64,000 nucleotides of DNA from Herbiconiux ginsengi (GCF_900107435.1 NZ_FNPZ01000006.1:62001-126000), one strand, 5' to 3'. Positions 1-10,781 are shown, numbered from the stretch's first letter. A program made the numbers and translations. Notes: a model not told the origin generated them from the sequence alone.

Positions 1-1
1 C

Positions 2-1692
<1,691 letters not shown>

Positions 1693-1729
1693 GCCCCGCC
1701 TGCTCGCCTCCTCGCCGATCATTCGGCTC

Positions 1730-1775
1730 CGACGCCCTCCGCGCACCTGCTCGTCAGCTGTCGCGGAGGGCGTCG
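1730..1775 (+). terminator. hairpin terminator of nrdF
   Basis: Two perfect 14-base arms (1730-1743 CGACGCCCTCCGCG and 1762-1775) enclose an 18-base loop 38 bases after the nrdF stop. A short T run (gggttt) follows. The structure is strong, but the T tract is weak, as is common in high-GC actinobacteria. Confidence 0.75.
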
Positions 1776-1826
1776 TGGGTTTCGGAGGCCGGGGTTGGGC
1801 GCTGATGGGGTCGACGGACGGATCGA

Positions 1827-2099
1827 GTGCTCATGGGTGCGGGGCTGGTCAACGCGGAAGCCTTCCTGGCCGCGTTGAAGGCACCCGCCCCGGCGCCGGC
1901 GCCCGTGCCGGAGCCCGCGGCGGTCGGGGCGCCCCAGCTGACGGCGACCGGCTCGACGCCGGGAGAGTCTCTGGGGTTCGGCTCGTGGGTGGCCCTGCTC
2001 GGAGCGGCTGGGGCGATACTGCTCCTCCTCGGGCGTCGCCGTCCCCTGCGAGGGCACACCGCTCTCGCGAGAGCGGACGGCCGAGCTGACCTCCGATAG
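1827..2099 (+). pseudogene. possible C-terminal remnant of a wall-anchored subtilase
   Basis: A 90-residue frame starting GTG reads MLMGAGLVNAEAFLAALK, then a Pro/Ala-rich linker, LTATG, a hydrophobic segment and an Arg-rich end. GAGLVNAEAFL resembles the last helix of S8 (subtilisin-like) peptidases, and LTATG plus membrane segment plus RRR resembles an LxxTG sorting tail. There is no peptidase domain upstream: the frame meets a stop at 1803 and nrdF ends at 1692. No good ribosome site is seen. I read it as the leftover tail of a lost gene. A small anchored protein of its own or a chance frame are possible alternatives. Confidence 0.35.
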
Positions 2100-2120
2100 A
2101 TCGTCGCCGTCGCGGCGCGT

Positions 2121-3743
2121 CTAGTGCAGAGCGGCGTCAGGCTCCGTGACGCGCCAGGCGTGGAAGCGCACCGTGAGGTCGGCGCGAGAGGGAGCGGAGA
2201 CCAGCGGGCCAGCCCAGGCGACCGCGTCCGGGGGGAACGGCAGTACACGCACGAGTCGTGAGGGCTCGTCGTCGACATGCGCACGGAGCGTCACCGCGTC
2301 GCCGGCCCAGCTCGCGCGGATCGTCACCCGGCGGCCCGTCCACGACGGCACCGGTCCCAGCGACCAATCCGAGGTCGGCGCCGTGACGACTGCTCCGAGC
2401 TGCAGTGAACCCTCCGAGAACTCGAGCCCGGCCTTCACCCAGCGGTCATCGGCGATGCGCAGGAAGAGGCCGGCCTGGTCGAACTCCCCATCGAAGTCCG
2501 CCGTGAACTCGACCTCGACCGCGGAGTCCCGCGAGAACGGCGTCAGCAGGGCGTGCTCGGTGTCGTGCACGAAGCCGTAGGAGGTGGTGCGCCAGGCATC
2601 GCTGCCCTCGACCGCGGTGACGAGGAGATCCGTGCCGTCGACGGCGGATGCGGCGGGCGGGGTCGTCCAACTGCCCTCCGACCACGGAAACTCGCGGGGT
2701 ACGACAGGAGTCGGGGCCGAATCGGCTGAAGCCTCAGGCTCGGCCGACCCGCCTGGTGCATCCCCGTCCACCGGAGTCACCGCTCCGAGCCCCGCCAGCA
2801 CCGCCGCCACGTTCTGCACGGCCAGTGACGCCATCCGCTCTCGCGTCGCGATTCCGGCGCTGCCGATGTGCGGCGCCGTCACCACGTTCGGCAGGGCGAG
2901 GAGACCGGCCGAGACCGAAGGCTCCCACTCATACACATCGAGCCCGGCCCCGCCGATCTCCCCGTCGCGGAGCGCCTCCACCAGAGCCACCTCGTCGACG
3001 ATCGGTCCGCGGGCGGTGTTGATGAGGATGGCCGACGACTTCATCGCTCGCAGCTCCGGGGCGCCGATCAGGTGCCGCGTCGACGCCGTGAGCGGACAGT
3101 GCAGACTCACCACGTCGCTCTCCGCCAGCAGCTCCGGCAGCGTGACCGCGCGGATGCCGAGCGCCGCCGCCTCAGGCGAGGATGCCCGCGATCCCGTCGC
3201 GATGATCCTCATGTCGAAAGCGGCCGCGCGTCGGGCGACCGCGAGACCGATCCGCCCGAGGCCCACGATGCCGAGAGTGGCCCCGCCCGACACGTCGAGT
3301 CCGACGAACAGGTCGGGCTCCCACGTCCAGTCGTTGCCTGCGCGCAGGAACCGGTCGGCCTCGACGACCCGTCGGGCGGTGGCGAGCAGCAGCGCCAGCG
3401 TGAGGTCGGCCGTCGCGTTGTCGAGCACACCCGGGGTGTTCGACACCACGATTCCGCGTTCGCGGGCCGCAGCGAGATCGATGTTGTCGTAGCCGACCGC
3501 ATAGTTGGCGACGACCTTCAGCGACGGACCCGCCGCATCCATCACCTCGGCGTCGATGCGGTCGGAGAGCATGCAGACGATTCCGGATGCCCCGCGCACG
3601 CTCTCGAGAATGGCCGATCGCGGCTCGCCGGTCGGCCCCGCGTAAAAGGTCGTGGGCAACCCGGTCGCGGCGAGCTCGGCTGCCGCGAGGGCCGGCAGTT
3701 CGAAGGTGATGTGGACGTGGCCGGCGGCGCGTTCGGTACCCAT
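2121..3743 (-). CDS. D-2-hydroxyacid dehydrogenase fused to a C-terminal DUF1349 domain
   Basis: A 540-residue protein, about 210 longer than ordinary glyoxylate/hydroxypyruvate reductases. Residues 1-325 are a complete NAD(P)-dependent D-2-hydroxyacid dehydrogenase: GLGRIG nucleotide-binding loop at about 161-166, catalytic Arg in NTARGP (about 245), Glu in the YEWEP region, and His in APHIGS (about 292). A Pro/Ala/Ser linker (325-350) leads to a DUF1349 (concanavalin-like, YesU-type) domain at about 350-540 with FPWSEGSW, QAGLFLRI and the basic WVKAGLEF block. The first ATG of the homologous region is at 3743, preceded by a purine-rich GGAAGAG/GGAG. It is divergent from a glycerate kinase, which suggests reduction of hydroxypyruvate or tartronate semialdehyde to glycerate. 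The role of DUF1349 is unknown; sugar binding is a guess. Confidence 0.88.
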   Translation of the reverse strand: MGTERAAGHVHITFELPALAAAELAATGLPTTFYAGPTGEPRSAILESVRGASGIVCMLSDRIDAEVMDAAGPSLKVVANYAVGYDNIDLAAARERGIVVSNTPGVLDNATADLTLALLLATARRVVEADRFLRAGNDWTWEPDLFVGLDVSGGATLGIVGLGRIGLAVARRAAAFDMRIIATGSRASSPEAAALGIRAVTLPELLAESDVVSLHCPLTASTRHLIGAPELRAMKSSAILINTARGPIVDEVALVEALRDGEIGGAGLDVYEWEPSVSAGLLALPNVVTAPHIGSAGIATRERMASLAVQNVAAVLAGLGAVTPVDGDAPGGSAEPEASADSAPTPVVPREFPWSEGSWTTPPAASAVDGTDLLVTAVEGSDAWRTTSYGFVHDTEHALLTPFSRDSAVEVEFTADFDGEFDQAGLFLRIADDRWVKAGLEFSEGSLQLGAVVTAPTSDWSLGPVPSWTGRRVTIRASWAGDAVTLRAHVDDEPSRLVRVLPFPPDAVAWAGPLVSAPSRADLTVRFHAWRVTEPDAALH

Positions 3744-3827
3744 GTCTCCACTCTTCCGTCTCGCGTGCCGAAGCACCAAACCGGAGGAGATTTGACACTC
3801 CGTCACCGGTCGTGAGGAGATGGGCGG

Positions 3828-4952
3828 ATGAGTCGTCGTCGAGTGGTCGTGGCCCCGGATTCGTTCAAAGGAACGGCGACGGCCATCGAGGTCGCCGACG
3901 GCCTCGCCGCCGGGTGGCGGGAGGTGCATCCGGACGACGAGGTGCGCTGCCTGCCGATGGCCGACGGCGGCGAAGGGGCGTTGGATGCGTTCGCCATCGC
4001 CCGGCCGGATGCGCGCCGGATGCCGGTGACCGTCACCGGTCCGGACGACCGCACGGTCGAGGCCCACTGGCTGCTTCTGCCCGGCGTCGACGGCACGGAG
4101 GCCGGCGGCACCGGGGTAGTCGAACTCGCCAACACGAGCGGCATCACCCTGCTGAATCCGTTGCGCCCGTTGGAGGCGCACTCGATCGGCTTCGGTCAGG
4201 CCATCCGCGCGGCGCTGGACGCCGGAGTCGACCGGCTGGTGCTCGCGATCGGCGGCAGCTCTTCGACCGACGGCGGCGCCGGAGTGCTCCAGGTGCTCGG
4301 CGCGCAGTTCGTGGGGGTCGACGGGTCGCCGGTGCCGGCGGGGAACGGGGGGCTGGGCGCTGTGGTGCGGGCGAGCTTCGAGGGCCTCGCGGCGTTGCCG
4401 CCCGGCGGTGTGACGGTGCTGACGGATGTCACGAACCCGTTGCTCGGGCGCCTCGGTGCGGTGACGGTGTTCGGACCGCAGAAGGGCATCGGCGAGGGCC
4501 TGGCCCACCAGGCCGAGCTGAACCTCCAGAATTTCGCGACGCTGGTGACGGATGCGCGGGGCACCGACCCCCGCGAGTCCGGCACCGGAGCGGCCGGCGG
4601 TGTGGGCTTCGGCTTGGTGGCCTGGGGCGCGACACTCACGGCCGGGGCGGCCTCAGTGGGGGAGGAGATCGGCCTGGCCGGGGCGGTCGCCGACGCCGAC
4701 GTGGTGCTGACCGGAGAGGGCCGCTACGACCACCAGTCGGAGTCGGGCAAGGTGCCGAGCTACGTGCGGGGAGTCGCCCGTGCGGCAGGGGCGCGTGTCG
4801 GACTGGTGGCCGGCGCGGTGCAGTCGACGCCGCGCGACTTCGACGCGGTCGTGTCGCTGACCGATCTGGCCGGCAGCGGCGAGGCCGCGATGGCCGAGAC
4901 CCTCCGCTGGCTGCGGGAGGCCGGCCGTCGCCTGGCCGCCGAGCTGGGCTGA
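3828..4952 (+). CDS. glxK: glycerate kinase (GlxK/GarK type)
   Basis: A 374-residue type-2 glycerate kinase, normal in length. It phosphorylates D-glycerate with ATP. Characteristic stretches are VVVAPDSFKGT at the N terminus, PMADGGEGALDA, IGGSSSTDGGAG, LTDVTNPL and TGEGRYDHQSESGK. The ATG at 3828 has GAGGAG nine bases upstream. The divergent neighbour encodes a hydroxyacid dehydrogenase, so the pair would take glyoxylate-, tartronate- or hydroxypyruvate-derived carbon through glycerate into glycolysis. The intergenic region (3744-3827) must hold both promoters; no clear operator was recognised. Confidence 0.95.
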   Translation: MSRRRVVVAPDSFKGTATAIEVADGLAAGWREVHPDDEVRCLPMADGGEGALDAFAIARPDARRMPVTVTGPDDRTVEAHWLLLPGVDGTEAGGTGVVELANTSGITLLNPLRPLEAHSIGFGQAIRAALDAGVDRLVLAIGGSSSTDGGAGVLQVLGAQFVGVDGSPVPAGNGGLGAVVRASFEGLAALPPGGVTVLTDVTNPLLGRLGAVTVFGPQKGIGEGLAHQAELNLQNFATLVTDARGTDPRESGTGAAGGVGFGLVAWGATLTAGAASVGEEIGLAGAVADADVVLTGEGRYDHQSESGKVPSYVRGVARAAGARVGLVAGAVQSTPRDFDAVVSLTDLAGSGEAAMAETLRWLREAGRRLAAELG

Positions 4953-4957
4953 CCGGA

Positions 4958-4986
4958 GGCCCCGCGGCGCTCCGGCGCACGGGGCC
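4958..4986. terminator. hairpin between convergent genes
   Basis: GGCCCCG at 4958-4964 pairs with CGGGGCC at 4980-4986 in the 50-base gap between the convergent glycerate kinase and glycoside-hydrolase-like genes. It is likely a bidirectional terminator, though without a clear T run. Confidence 0.5.
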
Positions 4987-5002
4987 GCGCGTCGAGCTCG
5001 AG

Positions 5003-6406
5003 CTACCGGGCGAGGATCTCGGCGTTCATCCGCGTCTGCCATTTCTCATCGGCCCACATCGGATGGTGCGGCGCCGCGTTGGAGCAGAGCACCATGCCCC
5101 AGACACCGTGGTCGAGAGCGGTGCGGATGCCGTGCTCGGCGAGCGCACGCCCCACCGGGCCCTCTTCGAAGGTTCCGTGCAGCGGGGTGTACCCGATCCA
5201 GCCCTCGCCGACCACGGCGGGCACGCCTCGCCAGCGAGCCCACTCGGCGATCGCGATCACTCGTGACTCGATCTCGCGCTGCATCACTTCGCGGTAAGGG
5301 CCGTAGTTCTGGTAGAGCCAGGTGTCCCAGGCGTCGGCGTCGAGCCAGTCGTATCCGTAGATCATCTGGTCGGTGACCACCGTCGCACGGTACTTCCACG
5401 CAGCCGCCCGACCGTACTCGGCCGGCGTCGGCGCATCCGCGGTGAGCAGCGAGGCGAGCATCGCGTTCGGGAAGCCCTCGCTGCCCTCGGAGCGGATGTC
5501 GACCAGCTTCTGCAGGGCGTCGAGCACGCCGTAGCTGTAGACGTGGAACTGGGCGGCCCCGAGTTCATCGGGCACCTGGTGCATCGCCAGGTGGGGCGGC
5601 TTGCCGTAGCTCGCGGTGACGAGGAGATCGGGATGCTCCTGCCGCAGCCGCGCGATCTCGATCGCGCCGCCGATGCCCGACTCCGCGCCGTCGCCGAGCG
5701 GGGGGAGGATCGAGAAGTCGACCTCGTTGTGCAGCTCGACCAGGGCGATCGTGTCGCGGTGGCCGGCCTCGGTGAGGAAGTCGAGCATCCGGCTCCAGGA
5801 TGCGCCGAGCAGGGCGTACCGGTCGGCCGGCGGCACGGCGTCGATCGCCTCGAACCAGTCGCTCGAGCGTGCGTAGGCGGGCGACTGCTGGTACTCCCAG
5901 CTCGCGAGGATGACGACCAGGCCGTGCCGTTCGGCCGCGTCGAACAGCTCGAGGAGGCGGGCTCGGAGGTCGACGCGGTAGCCGCCCGGGGTGTCGTACC
6001 AACGGGTGCGCTGCCCGAAGAAGCCGCCGTGCGGTGAGGCCCCGAGGCCCTCGATCTCGAGAGCGCCGGCGAGGTCGGCGAGCGGCCGGCCCTCGTGGGC
6101 CAGGCCGCTGAACAGCAGCAGCGGAGCGGCGCAGATGCGGATCGTGTTGTAACCGAGAGCGGCTGCCTTCGCGCATGCCGCGTCGAGGTCGGCGAAGGGG
6201 CCGCCCGGCTCGGCGTGGGTGTACCACGAGAAGTCCCAGAGCGTGATGGTGAGGCGCTGCGGCAGGTGGGCGGGCACGGGGCCGGTGAGGGCGGACGCGT
6301 CGGCGGCCGGCGCCGCTCCGGAGCCGAGGTAACGCGCGGTGGGCGCGGATTCGGGGGCGGTGGTCGTGGCGGAGGCATTCGGCCCGGTCACGTTCGCGTC
6401 GGTCAC
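5003..6406 (-). CDS. cellulase-like TIM-barrel glycoside hydrolase
   Basis: A 467-residue protein without signal peptide, so probably cytoplasmic. It has the outline of a clan GH-A (GH5-like) barrel: LWDFSWYTH near 57, ASWEYQQSP near 169, acid/base candidate Glu228 in VELHNEVD and nucleophile candidate Glu401 in VVGEGWIGY. The first 45 residues are an Ala/Pro/Thr-rich extension. The start GTG at 6406 overlaps the stop of the upstream gene by four bases (GTGA), so the two are translationally coupled. Together with the DUF5107 partner and the AraC-controlled importer it probably processes an imported oligosaccharide. The exact substrate cannot be read from the sequence. Confidence 0.82.
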   Translation of the reverse strand: MTDANVTGPNASATTTAPESAPTARYLGSGAAPAADASALTGPVPAHLPQRLTITLWDFSWYTHAEPGGPFADLDAACAKAAALGYNTIRICAAPLLLFSGLAHEGRPLADLAGALEIEGLGASPHGGFFGQRTRWYDTPGGYRVDLRARLLELFDAAERHGLVVILASWEYQQSPAYARSSDWFEAIDAVPPADRYALLGASWSRMLDFLTEAGHRDTIALVELHNEVDFSILPPLGDGAESGIGGAIEIARLRQEHPDLLVTASYGKPPHLAMHQVPDELGAAQFHVYSYGVLDALQKLVDIRSEGSEGFPNAMLASLLTADAPTPAEYGRAAAWKYRATVVTDQMIYGYDWLDADAWDTWLYQNYGPYREVMQREIESRVIAIAEWARWRGVPAVVGEGWIGYTPLHGTFEEGPVGRALAEHGIRTALDHGVWGMVLCSNAAPHHPMWADEKWQTRMNAEILAR

Positions 6407-9400
6407 GCTGCTTCCTCTCCTCGGGAGAGGGCGCGGCCCCTCCTCGCCCAGTCTCGCAGTCGGGCGGCCGTGCGCGCCCTCGCTGCCTCGGTGTCGATGT
6501 CGAAGAGCAAGAGTTCCGGCAGCGACGTGGCGAAGTAGTCCACTTGCTGTTTCTCCTGTTCGAGCTGCCCCGCGCGGGCCTCGAGAGCCGACCACACCCG
6601 CTCGGCGGCCGCCGCCTCGTCGAGTCGGAGGTGGGCGACTCCCACCCAGAAATCGTCCGCTTCGGTGGGGCGGGGCGTCACCGCGAGCGCGCCGGCGCCC
6701 GCCCGCGCCCGTTGCCAGGCCTCGATCGCTCCGACGGTGTCGCCGATGCGTGCGCGGGCGTCGCCGAGCAGCAGGAAGCGTTCGGCCATGCTGTGGGCCG
6801 GATGCCGCCCCTCGCCGAGATTGGCGGGCACCTCGATGCCGGAGCTCAGCAACTCGACGGCGGCGTGTGGGTCGGTGTCGATGAGCCGGCGGGCGACCGT
6901 GAGGGTGGCGCGGTCGTAGGCGGCGATCACCGTGCCTTCGCCGCCTTCGAAGGGCTGGAAGCGCCTCGTGGAGAGGATGTGCAGGGCCTCGTCGACCCGG
7001 CCGGCGGCGAGCAGGAGGTCGAGGTAGCTGAGGGTGAGGTCGTCTCGCGTGAAGACGCGGGGGTCGTGTCGTTCGATCGTGGCCAGGCGATCGGCCGCCG
7101 GGACCCCGCGCAGACGCGCCAGCAGGTCGCGCTCGAACACCAGGCGCGGGTCGTCGGGGCTGAGTTCGAGGGCGCGCGAGAAGAAGGCGTCGGCGGTCTC
7201 GGGGTCGCCGCCGGTGTTCACAGTGGCGACCGCGGCGTTCCGCCACGCCACCGGATCGGCCGAGCCGTTCGCGAGCGCGCTGTCGAGTGCGATACGGGCG
7301 TCCGCAGTGCGGCCCGCGTCGAGGAGCCAGGCGCCGAGGAGAGCCGGAGCGACGGCGTCGTGCGGGTCGGCGGCGCTCGCCGCCACCAAGGCGTCGTGCT
7401 CGTCGAGGCCGGCGGGGAAGGCGTAGGTGGTGTCGGCGGCTCGGGCGGCCGATCGCTCGGCGGCGGCGCGGGCTTCCGCGTCGCGGCCTCCCTGCGCGGT
7501 GATCCAGGTGGCCCGCAGGTAGTGGGCGAGCGGCACCGGATTGCCGAAGGTCATGGGTGCCGTGGCGCCGCGAGGGGCTGTGCCCGACGGAGGCGTCACG
7601 AGGGCGTCGGTGAGCGACAGCGCCTCCGACCACTGGCCTGCGCGCGCGAACCCGACGGCCACCAGGAGGGGCGTCTTCGGATCGGCGGTGGCGAGGCGGC
7701 CGGCCAAGGCGAGCGCGACGGGGTCGAGCGGGTCGGCCTCGAGGGTCTCGTCGAGGAGTGCGGCCGACCGGGTGTCGCGTCCGAGCCGGCGGAGGGCGAG
7801 GATCTCGAGGTGCGCGGCCTCCGGGCTCCGCGCGTCGAGGCGGCGGGCCTCGCCGGCGTGGATGAGCGCCTCCGCGGGGTGCCCGGCGCGCAAGGCCAGG
7901 CGGGCCAGTGCGAGAGCAGCCGGATGCGCCCACGCCGCATCCCAGGCGGCTTTGGCGTAGCGCTCGGCGGCCGCCCGGTACTCACCCTGACGCTCGAGCA
8001 CGAGGGCGAGGCGATAGCTGGCCTCGCCGCTGGTGGGGTTCAGGTTGCGACGGGTGAGCCGCTGCAGCGCGTTCTCGAACAGGGTGCGCGCCACGGCGTA
8101 CTCGCCGCGATGCGCGTGCCAGGTGCCGAGCGCGATCGAAGCCCGCGAATCCGACGGGTCGCGCCGCAGCACCTCCTCGAAGTAGGGCTCGGCGGAGCGC
8201 GTCGGGTGCCGGTACTGCACCAGGTGCACGCCCGTCAGGTAGAGCTCGTCGACGCTCTCGATGTCGGCGGGCAGCGGCGGTTCGGTGGCCACCCAGGGCT
8301 CCGCCGGGCGGGTCGCGGCGGCATCCGGGTCGGCGGCCGAGCCTGACTCATCCGGTGTCGCGGAATGAGTGTCCCGTGGCTGCCAGGAGATCAGCTCACG
8401 GCCGTCGGAGAGCACTCGCAGGGTCAGCTCGTGATCGTCTGTGCCGGGGCTCGCGACCGTGGTGGTGGCGACGAAGGGTCGTGCCGGCGAGAGCGCCGTC
8501 TCCCACTCGGTCACCACCTCGCCGAGACGTTCGAGCACGACCGCGGCCCGTTCGTGCTCGACCGCGCTCGAGACGCCCACCCGTACGACGGTGTGCTCGC
8601 GCCCGTCGGCAGGGAGAGCATCGGCGTCGCCCGGTCGCTCCACCCGAAGGCTCACTGCGATCTCCCGGGTGGCCTGGTGGGCCGGACCGAGCTGCCGGAT
8701 CGGGAACCAGAACTGGCTGAACTCCTTCGTCTCCCCGGGCGCGAGCCAGCTGAAGTCGGGCTGGTTGTCGGTGTAGACGCCCGCCATCAGCTCCACGTAC
8801 GGCCCGTCGCCGTCGGTCAGCTGCGCATCCCAGGCGTGTCCGATCGGGCCGTTGCCCCAGGTCCACTGCTTCTTGCCCGGTGCGATCGAGCGATCGGCCC
8901 AGTGCACGAAGCCCGCCCGGGCGTCGTGGTCGTAGCCGCCGAAGAAGCTGTCGCCGGTGTCGGTGACCATGTACGAGGTGGGCACCGGGATGTTGCCGTA
9001 ATAGTCGATGCGGTCGGCGTCCGGATGCGCCGCGTCGGCGAGGGCGGGATAGTCGACCCCGTAGTACGGCCGGTCGGCGCGCGGGAACGCGGTGATCGCC
9101 CGGCGCGCGTGGTCGGCGACGAAGCGCACGTCGGTCGGGAAGAACGACTGGTAGTTCGCGTGCGACCGCGCGGCCACGTTCGCCCACCAGAGGAAGGTCT
9201 GCGGTTCGTCGGTGCGGTTGTGGAGCCGGGCCGCCACTTCGATCACCGAGCTGTCGCCGCGCAGGCGCACACCGTGGCTGCCGCGCATCCGCTGCAGCGG
9301 ATCGAGGTCGGAGTGCCACACCGTCACGTCACCGGCATCCGTTCGCGCGATCGCCGTCTCGACCGGCAGGAAGGTGGCCGGTCGATGGTGTTGGGGCCAG

Positions 9401-9828
9401 TTGAACTCCACGCCACCGGAGACCCACGGACCGGCGAGGCCGACCAGCGCGGGCTTGATGACGTTGTTGCGGTAGAAGAAGTCGTAGCCGTTGGTCTTGT
9501 CGTAGCCGATGTGGATGCGACCGCCGATCTCCGGCAGCAGCATGAGGCGCACCCAGCGGTTCTCGAGGTGGATGGCCCGCCACAGCCGGGGGGTCTTGTG
9601 CTGCGCGATGCGGTCGACGAAGGGGATGGGGTAAACCCGACCGCTCGATCCTTGGTAGACCCGGCGGTCGAGGAACAGGGGGTAGCGGTCGGGGTCGGCC
9701 GGCTCGTAGGTGCCGATCTCCACCGGTTCGCTCCAGCACGCCACGCCGCCGGCATCCAGGATCGCCTGCTGATCGGCGGGCGCGGGAGGGAGGGCGATGC
9801 GGGCGGAGTCGTCTTCGGCGTTCGTCAC
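6403..9828 (-). CDS. DUF5107 domain and TPR repeat protein
   Basis: A 1141-residue cytoplasmic protein. About residues 30-430 form a DUF5107 region (VYQGSSGRVYPIPFVDRI, LENRWVRLMLLPEIGGRIH, GVEFNWPQHHRP, FLWWANVAA), a fold related to carbohydrate mutarotases and sugar-active beta-sandwiches. From about 510 on there are many degenerate TPR helices (for example ASIALGTWHAHRGEYAVART). Start GTG at 9828 lies seven bases after TACTCT, a likely -10 box, so the mRNA would be almost leaderless. It is followed by a coupled glycoside-hydrolase-like gene and is divergent from an AraC regulator whose paired boxes lie in the promoter. Family members usually accompany glycosidases; enzymatic activity is unproven. 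Confidence 0.88.
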   Translation of the reverse strand: MTNAEDDSARIALPPAPADQQAILDAGGVACWSEPVEIGTYEPADPDRYPLFLDRRVYQGSSGRVYPIPFVDRIAQHKTPRLWRAIHLENRWVRLMLLPEIGGRIHIGYDKTNGYDFFYRNNVIKPALVGLAGPWVSGGVEFNWPQHHRPATFLPVETAIARTDAGDVTVWHSDLDPLQRMRGSHGVRLRGDSSVIEVAARLHNRTDEPQTFLWWANVAARSHANYQSFFPTDVRFVADHARRAITAFPRADRPYYGVDYPALADAAHPDADRIDYYGNIPVPTSYMVTDTGDSFFGGYDHDARAGFVHWADRSIAPGKKQWTWGNGPIGHAWDAQLTDGDGPYVELMAGVYTDNQPDFSWLAPGETKEFSQFWFPIRQLGPAHQATREIAVSLRVERPGDADALPADGREHTVVRVGVSSAVEHERAAVVLERLGEVVTEWETALSPARPFVATTTVASPGTDDHELTLRVLSDGRELISWQPRDTHSATPDESGSAADPDAAATRPAEPWVATEPPLPADIESVDELYLTGVHLVQYRHPTRSAEPYFEEVLRRDPSDSRASIALGTWHAHRGEYAVARTLFENALQRLTRRNLNPTSGEASYRLALVLERQGEYRAAAERYAKAAWDAAWAHPAALALARLALRAGHPAEALIHAGEARRLDARSPEAAHLEILALRRLGRDTRSAALLDETLEADPLDPVALALAGRLATADPKTPLLVAVGFARAGQWSEALSLTDALVTPPSGTAPRGATAPMTFGNPVPLAHYLRATWITAQGGRDAEARAAAERSAARAADTTYAFPAGLDEHDALVAASAADPHDAVAPALLGAWLLDAGRTADARIALDSALANGSADPVAWRNAAVATVNTGGDPETADAFFSRALELSPDDPRLVFERDLLARLRGVPAADRLATIERHDPRVFTRDDLTLSYLDLLLAAGRVDEALHILSTRRFQPFEGGEGTVIAAYDRATLTVARRLIDTDPHAAVELLSSGIEVPANLGEGRHPAHSMAERFLLLGDARARIGDTVGAIEAWQRARAGAGALAVTPRPTEADDFWVGVAHLRLDEAAAAERVWSALEARAGQLEQEKQQVDYFATSLPELLLFDIDTEAARARTAARLRDWARRGRALSRGEEAA

Positions 9829-9835
9829 AGCATCG

Positions 9836-9900
9836 AGAGTAGGGGCGACCCGGGCGCCGCTCCATGGCAGATGATCGGGCGAGTATGGATGATTCGCTGA
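9836..9900 (-). promoter_or_regulatory. AraC-type paired boxes and -10 of the DUF5107 operon
   Basis: On the minus strand TACTCT (9841-9836) is a likely -10. Upstream lie two direct half-sites 21 bp apart, seen on the plus strand as CATGG at 9863 and TATGG at 9884, the latter inside ATGGATGATTC (9885-9895). The same 11-mer, the same 21-bp spacing and nearly the same distance to a -10 recur before the importer gene at 14075-14140. Two tandem half-sites two helical turns apart are what AraC-family activators bind. Confidence 0.6.
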
Positions 9901-9917
9901 GGTGACAGAATGACTCC

Positions 9918-10781
9918 ATGGAACGCGCGGTGGGCTTCGACAACCAGCGGTTGTGCGTCGTGCCGCGCCCGCTCGTGACCGAGGCGCTCGCCCGACCGGT
10001 CACCCGGCGACTGGTCGTCACCGACGCGGGGTACTTTCCGCACGCGGTCGCCCACGGGCGGCACCGCCTCGCGGGCGCCGAGGAGACGATCGTGATCGTC
10101 TGCGTCGCCGGTTCGGGCTGGGTCGACGTCGACGGTGTGCGCACGCGCGTCGGTTCGTCGACGGCGATCGTGCTACCGGGCGGCATCCCCCACTCCTACG
10201 GGGCTTCGGAGACCGATCCGTGGACCATCTGGTGGTGCCACGTACGCGGCACCGACGTGCCCGAACTGATCGAGGCCGCCGGCATCGACCCGACCCGGAT
10301 CGCCTTGTCGTTGCGCGCCGTCGATCGCATCACGGCCATGCTCGACGAGATCGTGGGTTCGCTCGAGCGCGACCAGTCGCCCGCGCGATTGCTGGCCACC
10401 GCCGGGATGGCGTGGCGGATGCTCACCCAGCTCGCGGTCGACCGGCGCCTTCCCGAGCAGGGCGAGCCGCTCGAACGCGCGATGCGCTATCTCGAAGAAC
10501 GCGTCGACGGCACCATCCGGGTGCCCGAGTTGGCCGCTCTGGTGGGCGTCTCGTCGTCGCACCTCAGCGCCCTGTTCCGCGAGGCCACCGGCGGGGGCGT
10601 TCTCGCGCACCACACGGCGCTGAAGATGGCGCGGGCGCGCCGCCTTCTCGACACGACGACGCTGCCGGTCGCGGAGGTCGGGCGGGAGGTCGGCATGAAC
10701 GATCAGTTCTACTTCTCGCGCCAGTTCCGCCGCACCCACGGCGTGAGCCCCTCGGCCTACCGCGCTCAGCGCAAGGGCTGA
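9918..10781 (+). CDS. AraC family transcriptional activator
   Basis: A 287-residue regulator. The N-terminal half is a cupin-type sensor (GSGWVDVDGVRTRVGS, then AIVLPGGIPHSY). Residues 185-285 carry the two HTH motifs of the AraC family (LAALVGVSSSHLSALFREATG, then VGREVGMNDQFYFSRQFRRTHGVSPSAYR, described in part). The ATG lies six bases after CAGAAT, a weak -10, hinting at a leaderless transcript. It is divergent from the DUF5107/hydrolase operon and next to the importer operon. Both promoters hold the same paired boxes, so it probably activates both in response to an imported sugar. Confidence 0.94.
   Translation: MERAVGFDNQRLCVVPRPLVTEALARPVTRRLVVTDAGYFPHAVAHGRHRLAGAEETIVIVCVAGSGWVDVDGVRTRVGSSTAIVLPGGIPHSYGASETDPWTIWWCHVRGTDVPELIEAAGIDPTRIALSLRAVDRITAMLDEIVGSLERDQSPARLLATAGMAWRMLTQLAVDRRLPEQGEPLERAMRYLEERVDGTIRVPELAALVGVSSSHLSALFREATGGGVLAHHTALKMARARRLLDTTTLPVAEVGREVGMNDQFYFSRQFRRTHGVSPSAYRAQRKG

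Noticed and set aside
6544-8346. 600-codon frame on the plus strand opposite the DUF5107-TPR gene
   Set aside because: Gly/Arg-rich translation without domains. The opposite strand encodes recognisable DUF5107 and TPR residues.
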